DNA of 64,000 bases from Adiantum capillus-veneris (taxonomy: Eukaryota; Streptophyta; Polypodiopsida; Polypodiales; Pteridaceae). Under the pieces are notes generated by a model, which saw only the letters and a program-made list of their open reading frames with translations, had not been told where the DNA came from and did not search any database. Below are positions 56,166 through 64,000 of this stretch, in pieces. Numbering within the stretch: the first letter of the stretch is position 1; each line of letters opens with the position of its first letter. Both the position numbers and the translations under genes were made by a program. The DNA lies in assembly GCA_014529385.2 (NCBI GenBank), contig CM043948.1, forward strand, positions 80,936,760 to 81,000,759, in the 5' to 3' direction.

Positions 56166-59100
56166 TCAAGGGGTCAAGGTAGGTTGCAAATCGAAGGCTT
56201 CAAGGTAAAGTGATAACACAGTTGGTGATTCTGCATATTCACCTTCTTCCATCCACTTAGCATCCATTGGTGGATAGTTTCTGAACTTTACGAAGTAACG
56301 CCTAGCAACCTTGCCTTTCACTTTCCTTTCTTTGTGTGCCAAAATCTGTTCCGGGACCAAGATCTCGTCAAGTTCCTCGACTTCCGGCTGATCTTCAGCT
56401 GGCATATCTTCTGGCACATCACCCACATAGGGTCTGAGAAGACTCACATGAAACGCATTGTGAATCTTCCAACTGTCATGCAATTTCAGCCTATATGCAA
56501 CATCACTGATTATGTCGCACACTTGAAAAGGCCCATAATAACGCATGCTGAGCTTTGGAAACAATCTTTCCTTGCCCTTCATCTTCTTTAACCTTGCCTT
56601 TTCAAAGCGTGAAAGCACCCAATCATCAAGTGAATATACCACTTCACGACGGTGACGATCAGCTACTTTCTTTTGCTTTGCCTGAGTCTTTTCTAAGGCC
56701 ACTTTGACCTTCTTGTACATTTCATCCATGTCCTGAACATACTTATCTGCTTCAAATATCTTGTCCCTTGTATGCACTATGGGAGGAACTTTCTTGCCAC
56801 CTTCAACCATCTCAAAGGGTGCCTTGCCAGTTGATGAATGCACTGTATTATTGTATGCAGACTCCACCAATGGCAAATACTGCTCCCACTTTCCTTTATG
56901 CTCTGACACATAGCACTTCAGCAAATCTAGGACAGTAGAATTTGCCTCTTCTGACTGCCCATCTGTTTGAGGATGAAATGACGAAGAGAATTTGAGCGTG
57001 GTGCCCATATTCTCATACAAGCCTCTCCAGAACAAACTTGTCATGCGTGGATCACGGTCGCTAACAATCGACTGTGGCATGCCATGATACTTGAAAATAT
57101 TGCTCATAAACAAGCGTGCCATGTGATCTGGCTTTATCTTCTTCCTGACAGGAATAAAATGAGCCTGTTTGCTGAATCTGCAAATAATGGTCCAAATACC
57201 ATCGTTTCCTGTCTGCGTTCTCGAAAGATCAAAGATAAAATCCATAGCAATACTTTCCCATGGTTTATCTGGAATAGGTAGTGGTTGCAATAACCCTGGT
57301 GCCTTTTGCCTGTCAAACTTGACCTTTTGGCATATTAGGCATTCTCGCACAAAGGCATCCACATCCCTTCTCAATGTAGGCCAATAGAAGAATGTCTCAA
57401 CCGCTTTAACTGTAGCATCGATACCACGATGCCCTGCATACGGTGGGACATGACTCTCTTCCATCACTTTGCGTCGCAATGGCTTTGTGACACACAATCT
57501 GCCATGCATCATCATGAACCCATCTTTGAGAAGATAGTGTTCATGATGTTGTCCATCCATTAGCTGCTCGAAGACCCTTGCAAAATCTTCATCATTTGCA
57601 TACTGTTCTCTCATATCATCAAGTTCATGATGATAAGGAATCGACACAGCTGAAATTTGTGGCTTCCTTGACAAGGCATCAGCCACAACGTTCTTCTTGC
57701 CTTCCACATGCACAATCTGAAAATGGAACATGGACAAGATATTTGCCCATCGCATATGCTTCTCATATAACTTTGTCTGTGTCAAGAAGTATCGCAAGGT
57801 CTGATGGTCCGTTTGGACAACAAAGTCTGCACCTAGCAGGTAGTGTTTCCAACTTAAGAGCGCATGAATCACAGCCAGTAACTCTTTCTCATAGACCTGC
57901 ATGGTCATCTCTGGCCCTTGCAAAATTCTACTCTCATAGGCTACTACCCTGCCATCTTGCATTGGCACTGCACCAATGCTACTACCGCAAGCATCACACT
58001 GGACCACAAATGACTTCCTAAGATCTGGCAACACAATGACTGGATCTAAAGTCATCTTTTCCTTTAAGAGATTAAAAGCTGAAATCTCTTTCTGTGTCTA
58101 TCTAAAGGTGACTGCCTTCTTTTGAAGAGCATGTAAAGGTGAAGCAATCTCAGCGAAATTTCGGATAAACCTTCTGTAATAGGAGCATAGTCCCAAGAAG
58201 CTTCGGACATCATGCACCGTCTTCAAATTTGGCCATGACTTGATCGCTTCAACTTTTGCAGGATCCATTCTGACAGCATCCTTTGAGACAATGTGTCCCA
58301 GAAAGTGAATCTCTTCCAGAAAAAACTCACTTTTCTTTGCATTGATGAGCAACCTATGACTGCGTAGCTCTTTGAACACAATGGCCAAGTGATGCCTATG
58401 CTCCTCTTCATTCTTTGAGTAGACTATCATGTCATCAAAGAATGTACCAACAAACTGCTAGTGTGGACGGAAAATTCTGTCCATCATCCTATTGAACGTA
58501 GCAGGAGCATTTGTAAGACCAAAGGGCATCACTAAAAATTCGTAAAGGCCGAACGTTGTTCTAAAATCAGTCTTGTGCACATCCTCTGATCTAATGCGGA
58601 TCTGATGGTACCCACTCTTTAGATCTATCCTGCTAAACATAGTTGCTCTTTCTAATTTGTCCATAATATCATCAATTCTAGGTATAGGGAACCTATTCTT
58701 GATGGTATTCTTGTTCAGTGCACAGTAGTCGATGCACATACACCATGAGCCATCCTTTTTCTGCACCAACAACATTGGAGAGCAGAATGGAGATGAACTG
58801 GGCTGAATCAACCCCTTTTCTAACAGCTCCTGTACTCGGCCCATTATCTCTTTCTGCTGAGCCGCACTAACCCTGTACGGAGGCTTATTTGATGGGCTAC
58901 TGCCTGGCACCAAATCTATCGCATGGTCCTCGGGTCTCTCTGGTGGTAATTGAGACGGTAATGAATTGGAAAAACAGTCACTATACTGTTGTAAAAACAT
59001 TGACCTTTCTTTATGTAGCATAGATAAATTTGATTCATCACAATCTGACACTTCACGTGCAAAAACCAAGTACGCAGAAAGACGCTTTTTCATTACAGAA

Positions 59101-59501
59101 GTAATAGCAGAAGCTGATACAGTAGGAATAGACTCCCCTTTAAGCTTTACATCCAGAATGTGAGTCTTTCCCCTGCTCTGTACAGTGATCTTTTTGTTGT
59201 AGGCATCCATGATTCCTGGTATACAAAACAACCAAGGAATACCTAACAACACATCACATCCGTCCAATGGCATGATGTAAAATTCTTCAGCATCTACATA
59301 GGACTGGATATGTAGACGCAACTTTCCAATGATGGGCGTCACAGCCTCTGTATGGCCAGGACATGCCAAACTTGCCTCTGCTGTATACCCCATCTCTTCA
59401 GGCCTGATTCCCAACTTTGAAGCCAATTTTGGGGAAATGAAGTTGGCTTTGGCACCTGGATCAAAGAAGATAAGCACCTGACCTTTCCCCATGCTCTGCA
59501 A
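56166..59501 (-). pseudogene. pol: Gypsy pol: PR-RT-RH-INT-chromodomain
   Basis: One frame broken by two TAG codons (58458-58460 and 58098-58100). Protease: [12 protein letters not shown] near 59470, with DPG in place of the catalytic [24 protein letters not shown] to [10 protein letters not shown], the first stop, then TFFDDMIVYS with the catalytic DD (58436-58431). RNase H with QCDACGSSIGAV. Integrase HHCC (GHRGIDATVK, CLICQKVK) and D,D,E (AMDFIFD, SDRDPRM, GQSEEANS). The end, EEILVPEQILAHKERK and YFVKFRNYPPMDAKW, is a chromodomain-like fold that in chromoviruses steers integration to marked chromatin. The second stop falls where a Trp is usual (G-to-A change). Confidence 0.93.
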
Positions 59502-59873
59502 AGCTCACTTGCATCTGAATTTGGCTTGTCACCCACCATATCTGGCACTAGACCAGCCATGGGCTTCTTTCCTTTCCTGTCCTCCTTGTCTTCAGAATCA
59601 GCTGGCCTTTTCTTTGTAGGACAGTTGTAAGCAATGTGGCCAGGCTGCTCACATATAAAGCATTTGTTCTCTGTCCTCAGGACCTTCTTTTGCTCTTCTG
59701 ACTTGCGAGAAAAACGTCTTTTCCATTTCTTTACTGGTCCCTTTTCTGATTCATCCCTAGCTTTATCTTTCCCTGCGTTGGCTGACTCCTGAGTCCCTTA
59801 AGGAGCCTCATTGGGAACGTGCTTCTTGGCTGAATTTTTCTTGCCTGATCCTGCCTTGACGCCAGTGTTAAAT

Positions 59874-61217
59874 TCACAATCTTCTCCCTTGAGCAAACCA
59901 TTGCCAGTGTTTGCTACCTCGATGAGCTACGTCAAAGTAGTGACTTTTGTCTTCGTACAGTACTCTCAATCCTTTAGGTAGGCCACAACAGTATTTTTCA
60001 ATCTGTTCTGTCAATGGCACAAACCTATAGGAAGTTACTGGAAGTAGAGCTTTCCAAAACTTCCGATTGTAATCATCCAGATTTCTGCAAGTGGCAGCAT
60101 TAAGCTGGTGCCATTCTGTCATGACATCTGCTTCAAAGTCATCAGATAACCATGCTGCTGCAAAAATCTGCTTGAAGTAAATCCATGTGGACAGAGCTTG
60201 CCCTTGAAGCAATAAAGTTGTCCACCATTGTCCCGCATTCCCTGTCAAGAAAGTGGCTGCCTTGCAGACCTTTGAAGCCTCTGTAAAGTTTCCCCCTGCA
60301 TAGGCCTTGTCAAACTGCTGGAGGAATGAGAGAGCCTTCTTCCTGTCATCAAACCCTATAAAGGTCGTGCAAGACACACCTTTGCCACCTTCTTTGTACG
60401 GAGTTGGCCTCTCCAGCGGTGTTAAATTGTCATATGGAAGTGACTGAAACATGGGAACACTGTTAGGGTTCATTTGTGTTCCCTGACCGCAATTAAGTTG
60501 ACCTGGAAACGCCATATTTGGCTGCTGATTTGTAATTCCAACCATACCAAAATTTGCATGTGGCATCCCAAATTGGCCCTGAGTGCTCTGAAACCCTGGT
60601 TGCATACCCATGACACTGTACATGGGGTTAGGCATCATCGTTTGAGCACCCTCGAACACTGTTCCTAGCGTATAAAACTGATTTCCAGGTGCATGACCAG
60701 CCATGCTCTGGAATACCGATCCACCTCCAAAATAGCCAGGGTGTACTGAAGGTGGTGGAAAGACTTGTTGCATAGCCTGTAAGTTGCTTCCCTGCCCATT
60801 AGAACCAGCTATAGGCTGCTGAAAGGTGGCGGGCTGAATTGGTACAGCTTGAAAAACTGGCATCTCAGCCACCTGTTCTTGGACCTTAGGCACAGGTTGT
60901 GGAGACTGCATGTTCTCCGTCAAGTGTACAGGTGTTTCCATTGACTGTGCGGTATGAATCACCTGTGCTCGAGCCTTAACAGGCTTTTGAATATGATCCA
61001 GTGACCCAACTTGCTGAGACGGAAGAGGAGGTTGCAGAAAGGCTAAAAACCTCAGGTTCTGCATTACTTGTGTGAACATGGCCACAGCAGTAGCCAACTG
61101 GGTCCTGAATATATCATCATCCGTCTGTGGTGGTCTTGAGGACTCACCCACTTCATGTGTCTGTTGACCCTGTGAAGAGGAAACCTCTTCAGACACATCA
61201 TCTGGTCTGTCAGCCAT
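59874..61217 (-). CDS. gag: Gypsy gag (capsid), 3' end frameshifted
   Basis: I start at the ATG at 61217 (MADRPDDVSEEVSSSQ); a longer frame to 61346 would overlap the LTR. A Gln/Pro/Met-rich N-terminal half is followed by the retrotransposon capsid core (ALSFLQQFDKAYAGGNF, FLTGNAGQWWTTLL, YNRKFWKALLPV). After LRVLYEDKSH the frame is lost. The continuation, with the CCHC knuckle CFICEQPGHIAYNC (59662-59621), lies in another frame with a TAG and a TAA (near 59800). A second shift near 59510 restores the pol frame. The C-terminal nucleocapsid is therefore disconnected. Confidence 0.85.
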   Translation of the reverse strand: MADRPDDVSEEVSSSQGQQTHEVGESSRPPQTDDDIFRTQLATAVAMFTQVMQNLRFLAFLQPPLPSQQVGSLDHIQKPVKARAQVIHTAQSMETPVHLTENMQSPQPVPKVQEQVAEMPVFQAVPIQPATFQQPIAGSNGQGSNLQAMQQVFPPPSVHPGYFGGGSVFQSMAGHAPGNQFYTLGTVFEGAQTMMPNPMYSVMGMQPGFQSTQGQFGMPHANFGMVGITNQQPNMAFPGQLNCGQGTQMNPNSVPMFQSLPYDNLTPLERPTPYKEGGKGVSCTTFIGFDDRKKALSFLQQFDKAYAGGNFTEASKVCKAATFLTGNAGQWWTTLLLQGQALSTWIYFKQIFAAAWLSDDFEADVMTEWHQLNAATCRNLDDYNRKFWKALLPVTSYRFVPLTEQIEKYCCGLPKGLRVLYEDKSHYFDVAHRGSKHWQWFAQGRRL

Positions 61218-61307
61218 AATTGCTATTCCCTGTGTCTGGTCTACGATCCCCTGTGTCTTCAAGCCTAACTGACCAAGGCTCACTTCTATGGGAAAAAGTG
61301 ATTTAAT

Positions 61308-61323
61308 CCCGTCGATGGAACCA
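61308..61323 (-). promoter_or_regulatory. Primer binding site of gypsy element
   Basis: The minus strand reads TGGTTCCATCGACGGG with no gap after the LTR end. Its complement ends GATGGAACCA, as a tRNA acceptor stem plus CCA would. It is not the initiator-Met type used by the other elements here; the tRNA identity is not determined. Confidence 0.7.
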
Positions 61324-62781
61324 TGTAACCGGCCTGTCCAATCCAAAAAGGGCGGTAGACTTTACTTTAAACCTTGATTTAGCTTTCACCCATTATTAGT
61401 CGTCTATTATACCTGCGCTATAGTGACACAAGAGAGGGGAATGGGATACGAATGCTAGAATGCACCTGTATGAGAAGACCGAGACCAGATTGGCCCCTAA
61501 CTTAGGCGCCCCTTTCGGTATTTCTTTATTGTTTAAAAGAGGGAATATACACTGTGGTTCTTTCCAAGCTGCCCCGCACAACCTTGGTTGAATTTTGACT
61601 GTTCTGGCTTGATTTCGGCAGCATAACTGTACTAGAACCCTTCACAGTCAGTATTCCCACGCATTGGCCAACTTTCCCGACGCATACGGGCACTTTGCAA
61701 AACCTGGCGAGAATCTGCAGCACGCTGAATTTTCTGTTTTCAGCCCTGAAAATGCGCCAGATCGCCTGTACAGCGGTCCCCTTGCGTCCCCGAACCTCCT
61801 GGGGGTATTAGGGTCTGTTTAGGGCCAAAACCCTAAACCTGTAAAAATACACAGCAGGCTGTAATTTACTGTTTCGGGCTCCGTTTCGCGTGCCGGTCGC
61901 ATCCGTAGCAAGTCCTCGAGCTCCCGCACCTGTAGGGCTACTTGCCCTTTGAATCGGACGAGATTTCTTGCGTGAAACCTCTCCGAATTCACCTGTACCT
62001 GCCGGGGATTAGCCGCTAGCTAATCCAGTACCTGTGCAAGAGGCTCTTGCCTCGGCAATCGCGCATGAACCCACACAACTGTACATTGGTCAAATGAAGA
62101 GCCCACTAGAGGGGCATAACATACTGCCAAAGGGGAGAGAGAGGGCAGTGCGTAGTGTGCAGGGCATCACTCCTGGCACCGCACTGTGCATAAGAGGGAA
62201 AGCAAGCACTCCATAGCTCTTAACCTGTGACAAAATTGAAAATGAGGCTCTCCCCCTCCTAAATTCAGCGCCAACTCTTGTTGCATGAGGCAAGTGCACC
62301 AGAAGGTGCCACTTGGCACATTTACAAGCATTTTCCCGTTTCGGGGTTGCAGCCTAAAAATCTCCCAACCGGCTGCCCAGTTGACTTCACGGCAGAGTAA
62401 GAAAATGTTCCCTTTGTCATTCCGGAGGTAATGACGTCAACACATTTTCAGGTCCCAAAATAGCAGATCCCTAAATTTTAGGAGATACTGCCATTGTATC
62501 TTTCTAGGTCATCCGACCATCTTTGTACACTGCGGCCACATCCAGAACTGAAATGTAGCCTCTGTAGCAAAGGATTCCACTTTGGCTAGTCAATTACCCC
62601 ACTTTGTCCAACCTTAGTGCTCTCTTGCCCTCAAGCCTGGACTCCCTCTGGACAGTTCCACACTAGCTATGCAATGCAGGGCAGTTAGATTTCCCGAGGG
62701 GTGTTTCCAAAAAGTGAAAGTAAATAGATAATAAGAAAGAAATCAACAAAAAGGATAGATAGTAGTCACACGCTGGTGACA
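61324..62781 (-). repeat. 5' LTR of gypsy element
   Basis: 1,458 bp. It lacks 17 bp present in the left LTR (near 55405), where a second GGCTAACC...CTTTG segment is lost. Confidence 0.95.
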
Positions 62782-62786
62782 ACACC

Positions 62787-64000
62787 CCTCGGGAAATCTA
62801 ACTGCCTTGCATTGCATAGCTAGTGTGGAACTGTTCAGACGGAGTCCAGGCCTGAGGGCAAGAGAACACTAAGGTTGGACAAGGACTATGGTTAGTCAAA
62901 GTGGGATCATTGACTAGCCAAAGTGGAATCCTTTGCTATAGAGGCTACATTTCAGTTCTTGGTGTGGCTGCAGTGTACAAAGAGGGTCGGCTCACCTAGA
63001 AAGATACAATGACAACATCTCCTAAAATTTAGGGAACTGCTATTTTGGGACCTGAAAATGTGTTCGCGTCATTACCTCCGGAATGACAAGGGAAACATTT
63101 TATTACTCTGCCGTGAAGGCAACTAGGCAACCGGTCCGGAGATTTTTAGGCAGCAACCCCGAAACGGGAAATGGCCTGTAAATGTGCCAAGTGGCACATT
63201 TCTGTGCACTTTCCTCATGCAGGAAGAAGTGGCGCTGATTTTAGAGAAGGGAGGCTCATTTTCAAGCTTTTGTCACAGGTTGAGAGCTATGGAGTGCTTC
63301 CTTTCCCTCTTATGTACAGTGCAGTGCCTTGAGTGATGCCCTGCACGCTACGCACTGCCCCCTCTCTCCCTTATGGCAGTATGTTATGCCCCTCTAGTGG
63401 GCTTTTCAATTGACCAATGTACAGTTGTGTGGATTCATGCGCGATTGCCGAGGCAAGAGCCTCTTGCACAAGTACTGGATTAGCTAGCGGCTAATCCCCC
63501 GTAGGTACAGGTGATTCGGAGAGGTTTCACGTGCGAAATCTCATCCGATTCAAAGGGCAAGTAGCCCTACGCTCGAGGACTTGCTACGGATGCGACCGAC
63601 ACGCAAAACGGAGCCCGAAACAGTGAATTACAGCCTGCTGTGTATTTTTGCAGGTTTAGGGTTTTGGCCCTAAACGGACCCTAATACCCCCAGGAGGTTC
63701 GGGGACGCGAGGGGACCGCTATACAAGTGATTTGGCGCATTTTCAGGGCAGAAAACAGAGAATTCAGCGTGCTGCAGATTCTCGCCAGGTTTTGCAAAGT
63801 GTCTGTATGCGTCGGGAAAGTCATCCAATGCGTGGGAATACTCACTATGAAGGGTCCTAGTACAGTTATGCTGCCGAAATCAGGCCAGAACAGTTGAAAT
63901 TCAGCCAAGATTGTGCGGGGCAGCTTGTAGGGAACCACAGCTCTTATTCCCTCTGTTAAAGAATAAAGAAATACCGAAAGGGCGCCTAATTTAGGGGCCA
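62787..64000 (+). repeat. Remainder of the plus-strand host gypsy LTR (runs off the window)
   Basis: Continues the LTR begun at 54029 after the nested element and its target duplication (62782-62786). It is the reverse complement of 61324-62700 at about 93% by eye, and keeps the 17 bp missing from the nested 5' LTR. About 180 bp of the LTR should lie beyond 64000, followed by a second gypsy element or its solo LTR end. Confidence 0.92.

Larger units (their letters stand above)
54118..62781 (-). mobile_element. Chromodomain Ty3/gypsy element, full length but decayed
   Basis: 8,664 bp, minus strand, bounded by the 5-bp target duplication ACACC (54113-54117 and 62782-62786). It has LTRs of 1,475 and 1,458 bp, a primer site, gag, pol with a C-terminal chromodomain, and a purine tract. 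The LTRs differ by roughly two dozen substitutions, mostly transitions, plus one 17-bp deletion in the right LTR. Nonsense and frameshift changes in gag and pol make it non-autonomous. It sits inside an LTR of its own family in the opposite orientation. Confidence 0.96.

Overview
This window reads as nuclear DNA of a land plant with a large, repeat-filled genome. The evidence is a CRINKLY4-type receptor kinase, a plastid-type HINT/HIT gene fragment with GT-AG introns, plant copia and chromodomain gypsy retrotransposons, LINEs with DUF4283-type ORF1 proteins, tRNA-derived SINEs and very dense CT/GA microsatellites. I lean toward a fern or other seed-free vascular plant, but that is a weak inference. 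Nothing here is bacterial: I see no operons and no CRISPR array.

Layout. 1-4.6 kb is gene-free and holds a SINE, microsatellites and a foldback element with a 53-bp hairpin. 4596-9712 is a structurally complete, recently inserted copia element (227-bp LTRs, target duplication ATGCC). 9.7-13.4 kb holds a decayed copia relic and then the GC-alternating upstream region of the only complete host gene, an intronless CR4-like receptor kinase (13439-16420, +). 16.4-26.6 kb is microsatellite desert with one LINE relic and a large AT-rich inverted repeat. 26.6-30.6 kb is a LINE relic interrupted by minus-strand copia pieces carrying two related LTR-like units. 30.6-41 kb is mostly non-coding, with a second copy of the 3.3-kb foldback element, a SINE and several LINE 3' ends.

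41.0-46 kb is a nest: an LTR element (LTR-X) whose interior received a solo LTR of the same family in opposite orientation (target duplication ATTGC), which in turn received a 711-bp hAT-like non-autonomous element (target duplication GGTGAGAG). 46-48.6 kb holds a minus-strand LTR element (LTR-Y). 49.8-50.7 kb holds four exons of a HINT-type hydrolase on the minus strand. Neither its start nor its histidine-triad exon is visible.

51.2-64 kb is a three-level nest. A LINE was broken at 54028 by a plus-strand gypsy LTR. That LTR was broken at 54117 by a complete minus-strand gypsy element of the same LTR family (54118-62781, target duplication ACACC). As a result, about 1.2 kb of near-identical LTR sequence sits head to head around a loop of about 80 bp (62.7-62.8 kb), an architecture able to produce long double-stranded RNA.

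Host function is limited to CR4 signalling at the cell surface and a possible plastid HINT protein. Almost everything else is mobile DNA in different stages of decay. I found no clearly new molecular system. The most unusual structures are the opposed same-family LTR nest, the dispersed hairpin family, the opposite-orientation solo LTR, and the LINE ORF1 with an unrecognised C-terminal domain.
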